This document shows, piece by piece, positions 31,631 through 43,616 of a stretch of DNA of 64,000 nt (positions within the stretch are counted from its first letter, which is position 1; each line of letters opens with the position of its first letter). The notes under the pieces were generated by a model that ran no database searches, was not told the origin of the DNA, and saw only the letters and a list, made by a program, of their open reading frames with translations. Position numbers and translations under genes: made by a program. Location of the stretch: positions 82,358,943 through 82,422,942 of the forward strand of contig OY986436.1 in NCBI GenBank assembly GCA_963920525.1. Reading direction: 5' to 3'. The DNA comes from Dichetophora obliterata. Taxonomy: Eukaryota; Arthropoda; Insecta; Diptera; Sciomyzidae.

Positions 31631-32348
31631 GGGCAAAACACATTGCAGGCATCCCGCATTAGACATCGCTGCAAGCACCTCACGATTCTACGTCACACGC
31701 TTTTAAAATACATTAAAGGCATGCATCATGCCTGAAGCAACCGTGGTGAGAGTCTTAGCAGAAAATATATGCTAAGCCCGCATGAAGTCCATGGAGGAAA
31801 TGTACTTCCAATTGGAGTTCAACTCCACCGCAGCGCTCCCTGAAGGCGAAATCTCCTTATTTAATTCTTTAACAAAGCGCTCCTGAAGAGTCTTCCCCGT
31901 CTTTGACACTGTTTTACTGAAATACTTTAAACAAATTAGCTCATATTCGTAGACAGCTAACAAGAAACTTACCTGTATATTTGGTAGCTCCTGCTACTAC
32001 AGCCCAAGTTTTTTCACGCTGCAATTTGTTTTTAAATTTACAGTTCTTCTTGGCGAATATGCATGGGAATTTGCACATCATTTATGAGCAGCTCCTCGGA
32101 TTCAGACATTTTTTAAATTTTAATTAAAATATTTTCTAAATAACGTTTTCACAATCAGCTGTTTTTTAGCTGTCAATGCCTCAAAGCTTGAAAAAGTTGA
32201 AAAGTTGGCTACTTCAGGCATCAAGCATGCGATGCCTACATGCCTGGAAGTATAATGTGCGTTGCTACGTAAGTATTCGTGCATTCAACTGAAATGTCAA
32301 AGCCTTGCGGCGATGCTTAATGCGCGATGCCTGTAATGTGTTTTGCCC
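31631..32348. mobile_element. Harbinger-like element D, 718 bp
   Basis: Ends GGGCAAAACACATTGCAGGC and, on the minus strand, GGGCAAAACACATTACAGGC, one mismatch in the first 20. TA adjoins both ends. It sits between the right side of Harbinger C and the MADF remnant of Harbinger B. Contains a broken accessory gene and no transposase, so non-autonomous. Confidence 0.85.
31772..32111 (-). pseudogene. Element D accessory gene remnant (Myb/MADF-like)
   Basis: On the minus strand from about 32111: MSESEELLINDVQIP, then in pieces KFKNKLQREKTWAVVAGATK, a trihelix-like W motif, and ERFVKELNKEI. The 63-residue frame 31963-31772 ends ELNSNWKYISSMDFMRA. Assigned to the Harbinger accessory class by the W..V..A pattern and context; family assignment is tentative. 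Confidence 0.55.
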
Positions 32349-32369
32349 TATTTAGCTTGCAATTCTTCG

Positions 32370-32935
32370 TTCTTCCTTTTTAGACCTGCTGAAGTTGTTG
32401 GTTCACACATTAAAAGTTCATTGGTTAAAGGTTTGAAGAATCACTCGTAATAGGAAAGTCATCTGTGGCTACCATACCGTCACTTTCAGCAACATTTTCT
32501 GTCAAGGTTGAATTCAGATTTTAAACAGTTTCATCAGCATTTCCAATTGTCCTGTGCATAAAATAAAAATTTTAAGTACTCATGCCTTGAAAAAACTTAA
32601 ATTAAACTTGCAGCCTGCTGCTGACGTAATTATCCAAAAACTGCATCGTTGAAAAAATTTCCACGGTTTTTGTGTTCAGGTGCTAGGCGTTGTAGGTGTC
32701 TCGAAGATTTTTCAGCATAAGTTATCTAAAACATTTTCCATTATAAAGCTTTAAGTAAAACTATTTGTCAAAATTACCTTTGCTGTTCAAGCGTTTGGCA
32801 ATGTCAATCCAAATCTTTTCCTTCAATACACTATTTTTGTAATGCTTATTTTGATCATAAATTGAATAAGCATTGATTTTGCTTCACTTCCTCAATTAGC
32901 TGTTCTTCAAAATTCAAATTATTTTCCATTGTTTC
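32370..32935 (-). pseudogene. Harbinger B MADF accessory gene, degenerate
   Basis: On the minus strand METMENNLNFEEQLIEEV (start about 32930) opens a MADF domain, followed one frame over by KIWIDIAKRLNQQ-like sequence near 32790-32810. Farther on, 32560-32430 reads NSTLTENVAESDGMVATDDF after a stop, then a KRKNEELQAK-like basic end near 32370. Introns and frameshifts prevent a full model. This is the partner of the transposase at 25437. Confidence 0.7.
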
Positions 32936-33179
32936 AATTGCTATCAAATAAGAATTAAAAAATAAATTCAAATAAAAGTAGATACAAATGGAATGCCAAA
33001 AACATATATTTTTCCATAAAAATTTAGCATCACTTTTCTAACGAGTTCGCCACCGCTGTTCTCGCTCAGAAGAGAGCTCAATGACAGCGTGAACTGAAAA
33101 TTTAATTAGATTCTATTTCGGCAGCCGATGGCGAGCGGCAAGCGTTTCATCTTGAATTCATACATTTTGTTCAATTTTG

Positions 33180-33252
33180 TTGACGCTAGCTGCTGACGCC
33201 GTTTTATCTGTTCAGGCAGTCAAACTACTTCAATCGAGTACGGGAACAGACC
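33180..33252 (-). repeat. Right terminal inverted repeat of Harbinger B
   Basis: From 33252 inward on the minus strand: GGTCTGTTCCCGTACTCGAT, then CTGCCTGAACAGAT and GGCGTCAGC. The first about 20 bases are the same as the ends of the two MITEs at 23786 and 23958, which identifies those MITEs as relatives of this element. Confidence 0.85.
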
Positions 33253-35567
33253 TAATATCTGACACGTCATTTGAAAATAAAAAACCGCTTTTGAAATTTT
33301 TGTAAGCCAAAAAATAAAACAGTTACGAATTACAAACGCGGTTAAAGGAGATTGAGCAATTATGTCGCTTGTCAGTGAAATTAAAAAGAAAAAAGGTAAG
33401 TCAATAACGAAATCAAAAGAAATTACCAGATTCATATGGAGTAGGAAATGGCTGCTACGACGTTATTCTGGACGAGATCTTACATCGATAGTCTTCGACG
33501 AATTTAAATTCGTGGACCCAAAGGCTGGACAAATCAACTCCATATATTCAAAAACAAGTTACAGTGCTGTGACAAGCTATTTCTCCTTCTATAAGGTTAG
33601 TTTTTAAATAAATTTCGTGAAATTTGAAGTGAAACTTCTTCTTTAGTTTGGAGCGGATTTTGTGGCGATTATAACATTGATTATTGATTGATCATAAATT
33701 TTATACCATCTATAACGAACTGAACTCTTCCTGATTGCAAATAGGGGAAAAAAGTAACAGGCTCCTCGTAGAGGATCAATTGTTTTTAATAATTCTTCAA
33801 GAAGATTATTAAATTTTAATTTTAAAATTTCATAATTTTCATTTTCTTCAATTGAAATATTATCAACTTCGATTTTTAGATTTTTAATGTATTTCAATTT
33901 GAGCTCTCTTTAAAAAATTCTCTATATTTACTCTTTCTTAAGTTGCTTTTTAGTTTTTTAATCAACAATATATTATTTCTTAGCGTATCCATTCATATAT
34001 GAATACCCTTAATATTTACTCTTCATTATCTAAAAGTTTTATTTTTTCTTAGCACCCTGTGCCAGTAGCAAACTTGCCATTTAGGTTTCGTTAAAAAAAT
34101 GAACGTGCAGGTGGCGCTACAAGTGCTCGTGGCTGAATGCGAATAAGCATGAAAGAGAACGTCATAAAACAATAAACTAATAAGAGCAAAAAATGACGGC
34201 CGCGTATAAGTTCGTATTCAATGTCGTGTGTGAAAAAAAGTAAAAAGTGTTAAATTAAGGTATGGCTCATTTTGCAAGTGCTTTTATTTGACTTAGTTAT
34301 TAATTTTTCATATTATTTTATATAAAAATTAAGGTTACATGTCGCGGTTATTTTAGTTTTCGCGTTTATTTTTTTTACGTGACACGTATCAAGTTGCATG
34401 TATGTGCAGTGTTTACGTGAGAAAAAAAAGTGAAAATATAACAAAAAATAAATGTTAAAATTCGTATTGTTCAAAAGCAAATATTCAGACTAAATAAGTT
34501 TTGTGCGCGAGTGAGTAAAAACTATATGAGAAAGAAGGATGCATAGAAATAGAAAATCAAAAGTTATTTATTCATTGTTTACATAGTTTTGAATATATAA
34601 AAATAAAGTAAAATATTTTATAATTTGTGTAATTTGTAAATAGTGTTAAATAAAAATGTTAAGAATTAAAGAAAAGGTGAAAAAAAAGCAAATGAAAATT
34701 TAGTTTGTGTCTATTTTTTTTGTTCTGCTGCGGCTTTCTTAAGCTACGCTCCGGTTCGTGCATTTGTTGGTCCGCTGCGTCTTGCCGTCGGCAAAGTAAT
34801 TGATTCGCAGTTTGCAGGATCGCCATGTAATAATATTTTTGGCGATATCTCAGGATCGCCATGTACGTGCCTTTTAAAAATAATAAAAAAAAGACTCGCG
34901 TTTCCTAAAGTAAAAAAGTTCTAGGACCTGCCTAATTGGGGCTGCCGGCGAAGTTCGCCACTGGTGCTATTTTTGTTTTTATTATATTTACAGCCGTTCG
35001 CTATAAAAAGTGCAGAGGCTAAAAAGTTTAAGTCGGCAGCTATTAAAGCTCAAGACTTATTAAAAATGAAAAAGTAGGCAGCTTATTTGAAGCTCAAGAC
35101 TGATTAACTTTATTTTAGTTTTGTTCATCCTTTTATAGTATGTATAACGGTATTTTGTCTTAAACCTAGTTAACAATTGTTTTTGTATTTGGAAAGTAAA
35201 CAGAATCATATGTTCTTTAAGTAGTGTAAAAGTAATAGTAGAATATCATATATATATTTGTAATTTAGTAATAGTAGTATAATGTGTGTGAGTGAGTAGA
35301 CTTAAATTATTAGAAAACGTAAACATAATCATATGTTAATATATTTGTGTAAGAGTATATATTTTGTATTCAGCAATATTAGAACATGTGTGCGAATGAA
35401 ATAGATATTAGTGCTTAATATGAACATATGTTCTTATTGTTAGAATATTATCTTAGTATAATACAGTAAAATACCGTAGAGGCGTGTATCTATTAAATAT
35501 GTTTTATAGTTGTTTGTTTTAATATTTTAAAATGTAGAAGTGTGTACATTATGCTCCTTTAACAAGC
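33253..35567. other. 2.3 kb without a recognised gene
   Basis: Short frames at 33362-33607 (plus) and 33643-33897 (minus) have no family signature that I know. Around 34800-34865 the phrase CAGGATCGCCATGTA occurs twice about 38 bp apart. No terminal repeats were found that would bound an element. Confidence 0.45.
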
Positions 35568-35818
35568 GCGTCGGAAGCGAATTTCATCTGGGGGGGCAGT
35601 ACAAATGGGGGGCAGTACAAATGGTGGTGCAAAAAAAGTTCACCAAAATTTCTTCACATGAAACATGAAGAAGAGAGAAAGAAGAGGAAAATATATAATA
35701 CAAAAATATTATCGTTGTAAAAAAAACTGATATTTTGAATAACTTTTCCTTTTAAATTGTTTATCTAGCTAAAAAAGTGCGGGGGCAACTGCCCCCCTTT
35801 TCCCCCCGCTTCCGACGC
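35568..35818. mobile_element. 251 bp MITE-like element, TIR GCGTCGGAAGCG
   Basis: Left end GCGTCGGAAGCGAATTTCA, right end the inverse CCGCTTCCGACGC, about 12 perfect bases then G/C-rich, T-rich stretches (GGGGGGCAGT twice in a 22 bp direct repeat near 35590-35625; GGGGGCAACTGCCCCC near the right). Resembles the GGCGTCGGAAG-type short repeats of non-autonomous DNA elements; family not identified. Confidence 0.6.
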
Positions 35819-36250
35819 CAATGTCCTTTAATAAGGATGCTACAACAACAAATGCAGCGCTATTATCATCTTCGGAATCCATTTAAAATTGCTTTTTACG
35901 TAGGTGTTTAATTTATTTATAAACTCAAATAGTCAGTCGCACCGAAACGATAGATTGGCTGAAGAATTTTAGGCAAGTGAATAGCGCGAGGTAGTTCACC
36001 TGCTCGGTTCTTTTACTCGGCTCTAAGCGAGTAAACGTATTCATTATTTTCGGGAATCCCTGAAAATGCGTTTCGTTTTCAAGCATAGACAAGAAATCAA
36101 CTAAATTTTGTAGAAAATCCGAAAAATTAAAAAAAACACTGCAGATGTAACCACCATCCCCCATGTCATCGAAAATAAGCAAATCAAAGACCCCCTATAG
36201 TGCTTACGTAAGTGCTTCTTGCTAAAATGTTCAACAAACCATTCGGAACG
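35819..36250. other. No gene recognised
   Basis: Unassigned spacer; an 85-codon minus frame at 35925-36182 has no recognisable motif. Confidence 0.4.
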
Positions 36251-36254
36251 TACC

Positions 36255-36600
36255 AATGGGGACCCTCAGAAGGGTGGCAGATAGAGTGTAGGTGTGTTCA
36301 GAAGAAATAGAAATGTGGTGGTAAATCTAATAGAATCAACTCATACATTTAACCTCCGTAGAGGCCATAGAATTTTTGATATGACCTATAACAGAAATTT
36401 GTTTCTTTTTTAGTATGGATATCCTCAGAAGGGGGGCAGATAGAGTAAAGGTGTGTTCAGTAGAAATGTTGAAGATAAAAAGTAATAGGACAAGCTCATA
36501 CATTTGACCCCCCCCCCCTCGGGGTCATAGTTAATTTGATATGTACTGTAATAGACTATTTTCCTATATTTTGTGTTGTTTGTATGAGGACCTTCAAAAT
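36255..36600 (+). repeat. Diverged tandem duplication, ~165 bp unit, two copies
   Basis: Both units contain CCTCAGAAGG(G)GGCAGATAGAGT, GGTGTGTTCAG, TCATACATTT and a TTTGATATG.CCT/ACT block in the same order, at 36260-36400 and 36420-36560. A C-run (36511-36521) interrupts the second unit. Confidence 0.7.
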
Positions 36601-37004
36601 AGATCCCTCTACAATAGATGCTTTTTTCTCACGCCGAAAATTTGAAATCACGGACATATATCTCATATTTTAGCTATCCCAAACAAAACTAAAATAAGTA
36701 TTATAATTTGAAACACCATCCAATTTTATAAGCATTTTTGACAGTTTTTAATATAAAATGTTGCCAAAAAGCTTGCACTAAATTTAGAGTCGACTTTTAT
36801 TTTGACTATGATAATGGGCCAATATCTCTTATTCTTAATTTTAAGAAGTTTCACTTCTGTACTGTATACACGCTATACCGTGATTTTTATGCCCCATATA
36901 CGCATATCAACTATGTCACTCCTTTTGTAACGCACAGAAGGAGACGTAGCAGATATAGAAAAGTATATATATTGTTGATCAGCTAACCTGCTGAGTCTTG
37001 CCAT
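36601..37004. other. No gene recognised
   Basis: Spacer before the large inverted-repeat element. The last 50 bases and the sequence from 38351 read as one continuous flanking sequence interrupted by that element. Confidence 0.45.
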
Positions 37005-37010
37005 GTCCAT

Positions 37011-38342
37011 TAGAGTGACCAGAAAAAAACGAAGTTTTAATTTTTGGGGAAAGTATTTGAGAAATAGCTTCAATAATGTCTAAAAATAAGTTCCTGAAAA
37101 TTTTATTGAAAACCATTAATGTTTAGAGGTCCCTCCAACTCGTTTTTCAATTTTCCACATACCATTTTTTTATGTCAACTTTAAAACCAGAATGAAAATG
37201 TATTTTTGACTCCATAACTTATTGTAAAGGTCATTCTCTATGTTAAATGAGTTCTTTAACTCGAAATTTACATTATTTTTGGCTACGGTAATTGGTTTTC
37301 AAGATATTAGCGAATTAATATAAAAAAATTTGAAATATTTCAGAAATTTCATTTTTAAGAGGTCATATAAAGAGAACGCAAACTACTACGAAAAATATTT
37401 GTAAGCAGTTTTGTTATGTAATATTTTCTGATGGAAGAACAGAAAACAATGTTTTATTAAGTCCAAATATGTACGAATTATGATCCCAACTTGAAAGAAC
37501 TAATTTTCGAAAAAATTATATTAAGCTTTTGTAGCTGCAACATAGATACCAACAAGTTTTATATCACTTTCTTCATGTTTTTGAACACCTTTAATTTACC
37601 CTCCTTTTAATTTTCAAAATTAATCTTTTGACATATTTCTGATAGAATGTATTCTACTCCAGAAAAATAAAGGAAAAAGAAACACGATTAATGTAAAAAG
37701 AGTATGTATTGATAAGTTTTAATTAATATAGACAAAAGAAAAAAGAACAAAACTTCAAATATATAAACTACTACGGATAAAATGTATTGATTAGTTTTAA
37801 TAAATATATAGTGTAGTTTTTATCATCGTTCCAAAAGGAAGGATCTTTTTGAATTCTGAAGATATATTGCTTAATTTAAAAAAAATATTTGTATTTGATG
37901 TTATTAAGTCATAGATTTCAATATTTTTAATGTTATCCTTTGATATTTTTGTAATGTACATTTTTGGACTTACTACAACATTGTTAACATAACAAAACTG
38001 CTTACAAATATTTTTCGTTGTAATTTGCGTTCTTTTCATATGACCTCTTAAAAATGAAATTTCGGAAATATTTAAAATATTTTTATATTAATTCGCTTAT
38101 ATCTTGAAAACCAATTACCATAATTTACAATAAGTTATGGAGTCAAAAATATATTTTCATTCCGGTTTTAAAGTTGACATAAAAAAATGGTATGTGGAAA
38201 AGTGAAAAACGAGTTGGAGGGACCTCTAAACATTAATATTTTTCCCATAAAATTTTCAGGAACTTATTTTTAGACATTATCGAAGCTATTTCTCAAATAC
38301 TTTCACCAAAAATTAAAACTTCGTTTTTTTCTGGTCACTCTA
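37011..38342. mobile_element. 1.33 kb element of two ~360-420 bp inverted arms
   Basis: The left arm 37011-37430 starts TAGAGTGACCAGAAAAAAAC; the right arm 37985-38342 is its inverse. The arms pair almost base for base except for about 55 bp present only in the left. The loop (37430-37985) is AT-rich and non-coding. GTCCAT occurs immediately left (37005-37010) and two bases right of the element (38345-38350), a candidate 6 bp target duplication. Long TIRs with a 6 bp duplication occur in Maverick/Polinton elements, but no such gene is present, so assignment is open. Confidence 0.85.
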
Positions 38343-38344
38343 AC

Positions 38345-41255
38345 GTCCATCTGTGTTTCTGTGATCACGATAACAGCCGTAATTTTAGAGCTATCGTAAC
38401 GAAATTCAATATATTATGTTTTTATTTAAAAATAAATATAAGTTCGAAATGAGCAAAATCGGATTAAAGCGACGCCTATCTCCGATACAAAGTGACTTTA
38501 TCAAAATGATAAATTCTCTTTGAATTCCACAAAAATTAGTGTAATGCCTTCAAATTTCGCACATATGCTTGAACAAATTTCGCATATTACAAGCACTTTA
38601 AGTATGAAATTTGTAAAACTCCAATGAAAACCACGTCTAGCTGCTATACAAACTGATATACAAAAATTAGTACAATGGCTTAAGACTTTTCAAATTTCTT
38701 TTAATCTTAACTATGCACTCGATGTTTGCAATTCAAAATAAAAAAATTAAAATTCCACCCATCTCCCACACCAAGTGACGTCATCATAACATTAAAATAT
38801 TTATAAATTACAAAAACATTAATGTTTAAATTTGATATTGCTTACATAAGCTGCGTTTCTTTCGCCTTAATCGCGATAACAAATTTTCTCAAAGGAACGG
38901 TAAGAAAAACGACTCGTAGATTGCACTACCCTTGCAGTCAAAATGAAATTTGAACATACAATCATGATACAATAACTATTAGGCGTCACGAGAACATGTG
39001 TCGCTCAAAACTATTATGGTAGCGATATCTTAGTGAACGATGGTTTTCTCTGAATGTATTTTACTCTGAACGTCAGAAAAATTGTAAATTATTTAATTTA
39101 ATTATTATTATGCAATTATATAGATAATTTAAGTGCAATTGTTGTGCACACGCGGTTTATTTTGTTTTATTTTGCTTAACATTCGATGGTCGCAGCTCGT
39201 GAGAAAATAGGTAGCTGTCAAGGCTTCCTAATAGTGATTGTATCATGCAAACAATTAATTCAAAAAATGAAATGACAACTCAAAAATATACAGGTGCGGC
39301 ACCTGATTATTTTGTAGCGAATGGAACGCAGCTAAGGATTCCGAGTTTCAAATGTAAAATATTTGGATAATACCACGGCTTTTAAAAGTAACGTCACCAA
39401 ATTAATACAACATTCAAAACTTCGAATGAACTAAAATACGGTCGTGGGATTATTTTAACTTCGATCCAGTCGTAGATATTTCCTTGCTAGTTTTTATTGT
39501 TTTCGCTCATCGATATTGATTTAGAATAGTAGTGGTGATTTCATTTATTTTTAAGTGTTTTATTACATATATGCATATGGATATAACTTTTTCCAAATTT
39601 TTGCAAATATCAAAAATACCACCGCATAGCCGTGTGGGGCCTGAAAAAATATTAAAAAATATGGTATAATTTTTCCTCTATCGTGAAAAAAGTTTCCGCA
39701 CCGAAGGCGTTGAAGTTTTGTTTTTATTTATTTATTTTCATTATAACAGTTACTCTTGTCTTAAATAAGTTATTTTTGTTTAAATTCTTATATAATCTTC
39801 AACACCAAACTATTTTTCATCAGTCTAATGCAAAAGTTTGATCAAATCGCGATATTTTAAGCATTTAAGCACCTTTATTTAACTTCCTTAAGGGAGTATT
39901 CCTAGTTGGAAGGCTGTTTTTGAACCCTTTTTGAAAAACTTCTCATTTGAAAATGCAAAGAGCTATTTAAATTCTGTTTTTTTATTGTATTAAGAACATA
40001 TTAAATTAAATAAAAATTTATTTTCCTTTGTACTAGGGCTGTTCAAAAAGTTGTCGGCCTTCAAAGTTGGGCGTCGAAAAAGAAGGTATGCTGCTTGCGA
40101 CCCGGATAACTCGACTTCGGATCATCTGAAATGGAAAAACTAAACGGCGTTAGATTCAGTACAGATGTAATTCTGATCCCTACCTCAATCATAATTTTGC
40201 GATTATTTTTTACAAAATGGGGTCTTTTTTTTGTAGTTTAGTGTAAAAAAAAATAGTAAAAAATTGTTTAAAACTGTTATTGAGGTAGGAACTAGAATGG
40301 TGACGATTCTGCGTCGACTGCACTTTATTTCATCAAAATCGGTTTAGAACTACGGGTGCAATCTGGGCTGCAAGCTCGAAAAACGTGGTTTCGAGATAAA
40401 CGCGTTTAAGTTTAAAGTTCTTTTTTTGCATAAAAAAAAATCGAAATTAATTTGAGCAAGTAGTTTTAGAAATTATACAGTTTTGCGTCGATTGCACATA
40501 GTTTCATCAAAATTGGTTCAGTAGAACCGGAGAAAAGTGACTTCGAATTTCAAAAACATGATTTTGAAAAAATTCAAAGAAAATTTTAGGCAATAAAACA
40601 TTTTTTTTTTGTGAAATACTAGCATATATCAATTTGCAATGCCAGCCCAATAAAGAACTCCTTCCTCTTCTTCAAAAAATGAGGACTCACCGGCTCTTTG
40701 TGCTCTTCGGGCAGTTCTACCTTCTTTTGATGCTGCCAGAGTTCTGGCTTCGAACCATTTCTAACGTTCTTCGTTCCGAGACATGGTGAAATCATATGTG
40801 ACGTTGGAAATCGGGATGCCCATAAGGTTCATTATTTGAACTATTGGCAAAAAACGTTCGTTAAATATGACAGAAATTTTTTTGCCGATGTACTGGCGTT
40901 TCAAGGGACTAATTTTTCTTATCTAAGAAGTTAGTATTTCTAATTATAATAAATCGCTTTCAGTGCGGAATTTTTTTTCAGCGAATCAACTTACAAAATT
41001 ATTTTTTAATATCAGAACAACATTCCCCACATGGTACTGGACTGGTATTTTGCACTTCAAAAAAGTTATATCCCTAATGCATATGTATATGAATATTCAG
41101 TACTTTTTTAGATTTCTTAGCTTCGTAGCTTTTTTTTTAACATAAAAAAATGTCTGCAGTCTTACAAATTACATATAATTAAACATTATAAGAACATAAA
41201 AGATATTAAAACTACATATATTTTTTGTATCATAAAAAGCTTATCTTCCTATGCC
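38345..41255. other. 2.9 kb without a recognised gene
   Basis: No coding frame is supported. A short inverted repeat (TCCCTACCTCAAT at about 40178 and its inverse ATTGAGGTAGGAA at about 40283) could be a small MITE. A minus-strand phrase near 40790-40690 reads SRNEER then ARTLAASKEGRTARRAQRAG; I could not assign it. Confidence 0.4.
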
Positions 41256-41592
41256 GCTAAAACCAAATTATAAGTTTAGTTTCTGGAGTACTAATATTCT
41301 ATTTGATATATCTCATTTACGAAATGTACAAAGAGAGCTTGCATTTCTTCGTACTGATCGATAAAATGCTCACATATGATTTCTCTTTGATATGAAGCAC
41401 GGTTTTTCTAAAAAGTTGTGTAGATAAACACATGCAAAAATAGCCGTGGTGGCATTTGTTGGTTCCAATAGAATTGGTTTTCCCAGAACTCTAAAGAGTG
41501 CAGATAGTATTCCGAAAGAGTTTTCTACTACCATTCTTGCCCTCAACAGCCTGTAGTTGAATATTCTTTTTGGACTATTTTTTCGTGGCTTC
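41256..41592 (-). pseudogene. Harbinger E transposase, C-terminal fragment
   Basis: Minus strand from 41592: RKNSPKRIFNYRLLRARMVV, ENSFGILSALFRVL (the acidic residue of VENSFG is the third catalytic position), then KPILLEPTNATTAIFACVYL and HNFL, ending in stops. The usual next helix is degraded. The rest of the DDE core is missing; an N-terminal piece of a Harbinger transposase, same strand, lies at 43617-44117, on the other side of a plus-strand accessory gene. Confidence 0.88.
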
Positions 41593-41945
41593 CAGGGGCC
41601 TTACTCTGTAATGCGATTCGAAAGTCAATTTGCTCGCATTCGACTAAATTTTACTGTGTAAATTGACTTTCGCATTCGAACTAATCACTTTCGGATTTTG
41701 TTTTGTACCTTTTCGCATTTTATTTTATCCCTTTTCGCATTCGCATTTTTGATACCTGGCAACTCGACTGCGAATGTCAAACTCGTTCTATTTTCGCAGA
41801 ATCCATTCGACAGCTAATTGGCAGGCGCAAAAGCAAAAAATATGTAAGTCTTATCAGAATAAATATCTTTTTAATGCTTTATAACAATTTTATGTAATTA
41901 ACAGGGAATCAACAAAGATAAATATCAACACAAACACAAAGCAAT
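41593..41945. other. Putative Harbinger terminal region
   Basis: Begins GGGGCCTTACTCTGTAATGC, which looks like a PIF/Harbinger end. It carries a strong internal inverted repeat (CGAAAGTCAATTTGC at 41621 and its inverse at 41658-41675) and repeated CGCATTC/TTCGCATT motifs to about 41770. No matching inverse end was found at the right of the accessory gene. Confidence 0.5.
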
Positions 41946-43355
41946 ATGAAAAAATTAGTTGATTTCTTTCAAGAGCATCCCGATTTGGCCAAGGGACAGC
42001 TGAAGACAGCGACTGCAAAGACTTGTGCCAACAATTTGTGGAAAAGGTTGGTTAGTGACATTAATGCTGCTGGGCCGGCTTCGCGAGATGTTGCTGGATG
42101 GAAAAAGGTAGAAATAAATCATTTTTTAAAACGCTTAACAAAACATTTGTATAATCGTACATAGGTTTGGGCGGATTATAAAAATCACCTAAAAGCGAAG
42201 CTGCGGCGCAACAAGTCAGCAATTTCTGACTCTGGCGGTGGCCCTTCAAGGTACTGCCCAATAAGTCCGTTGGAGGAACAGGTCACACAATTGCTCTCCA
42301 TAGACGAGGCCGTCAGTGGCATAAGTGATGCACTGGAGTTTGGCATAGCCCAAGGTTCGAGCTCACAACCTTCAGCATCAAATTTTGTGGTAGAAAATGT
42401 CGAAGACGCAAGACGCAGTGTGCCAAGTTAGCATTGCTTCCCCTGAAAATAGCACTCCACATCGTAACATGCTTGGCCGTTTCAGTTCAACTCCGAGGTG
42501 CAAAGAGAATCTGCTACATAAGCAAGTGGAAAATCAGATAAAATATCAACAAAATTCGGTTAAGGTATATTTTTCTGTAATTTTCTTTTTAAGTATTTTG
42601 AATTAAAAATTAAACTCATCAAAGGTTTTAAAAGATATTCGCGATAACCTACGGAGTCTAACCATGAATATTTGCTAGAAAAACGCTTGAAAAATTCGAA
42701 AACAAAGCAGCTGACATTTGTAGTTTGACGACGTACAGTTTACGCAGGCTTATTTACGACTTACGAGACAAATTCAGTGCGTGAAATGTTACGAACTTCG
42801 TATCTCGATGTTCATATAAAAAAAGTGACGTTTCGTAAGTTTTTACGAAATACGATCTTACGAAGCAGTTATGAAGTGACATGAATCGCACTATTTTTAA
42901 CATAGATTTTTTAGAAAAAATAATCAACCATATTTTATTTATATTTATAGCAAACTTTAGTCGAAGACAACATTGAAAACTTGAACACCTTCTTAGACCC
43001 TGAAACTGAGAGTTTTTCACAAGCACCAATGCGCAAAAGAATGAGAGCGGAAGAGGTCCCACAAATTGAACCTGCATTAGATGTCATGAAGTCGATTGCA
43101 AATAAAAATAGAAAGGATGCAAGCAATCTGTTTGGAGCTCACATCGCTGAGAAGCATCGAAAATATAGCGATCACGTCAAAAGTGTTGTGGAGCATAAAT
43201 TTGCACAAATTTTGTACGAAGCTGACATGAAAAAATATGATATGCCTTCGAGCTTGGCTGCTATCCCAAACATTCTGTCACCAATTATAGTGTCTACTCC
43301 CCAATGTTCTCCATCAGCGTCGAGATCATACTTTAATAGTAATAAGTCAAAGTAA
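41946..43355 (+). pseudogene. Harbinger E Myb/SANT-like accessory gene, with introns
   Basis: Exon 1 (41946-42107): MKKLVDFFQEHPDLAKGQ, NNLWKRLVSDINAAGPASRD and GWKK. A 56 bp GT-AG intron (42108-42163) follows, then VWADYKNHLKAKLRRNK, GGGPSRYCPISPLEEQVTQL and LSIDEAVSGISDAL, the standard continuation in these proteins. After a stop in this frame near 42430 the frame 42397-42565 continues VSIASPENSTPHRNM; a likely second intron (42566-42950) precedes a last block 42951-43355 (QTLVEDNIENLNTFLDPETE to NSNKSK). One frameshift near 42430 separates it from function, unless the splicing differs. Probable nuclear DNA-binding partner of a Harbinger transposase. Confidence 0.8.
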
Positions 43356-43616
43356 ACCAAGTTCTATGGTATCGCAGAGATTCACTTTTTAATTAATTAT
43401 ATTGTTTAATAATGTTAGAAATTTCTCACGATTCATCAAAAAATGTAGCAAAGTGATCAAATTATCCTTTATTCATAATATAAAATAAAAGAAACTGACA
43501 ACTATTGCAAATAATGATTATTTTTTTAATTTCATTCAGATTTTCAGATATATTCTTTATCTCTATGAGAATCAACAGACCTGTAAACAATAAAAGGTGA
43601 AGTGACAAGTAAAACA

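Larger units (their letters stand above)
25260..33252. mobile_element. Harbinger B, decayed, expanded by nested insertions
   Basis: An inverted repeat about 8 kb apart: CTGCCTGAACAGATGGAACG at 25275 and, on the minus strand from about 33219, CTGCCTGAACAGATAAAACG; both continue GGCGTCAGC.GCTAGCG. The right tip read from 33252 is GGTCTGTTCCCGTACTCGAT. The left tip is lost or displaced. Inside are a plus-strand transposase remnant (25437-26600) at the left and a minus-strand MADF gene remnant (32370-32935) at the right, i.e. the two genes of one element, pushed apart by elements C and D. Confidence 0.75.

Noticed and set aside
33362..33607. 81-codon plus-strand frame
   Set aside because: Coding-like composition at first sight, but no motif, no partner exon and no similarity that I recognise.
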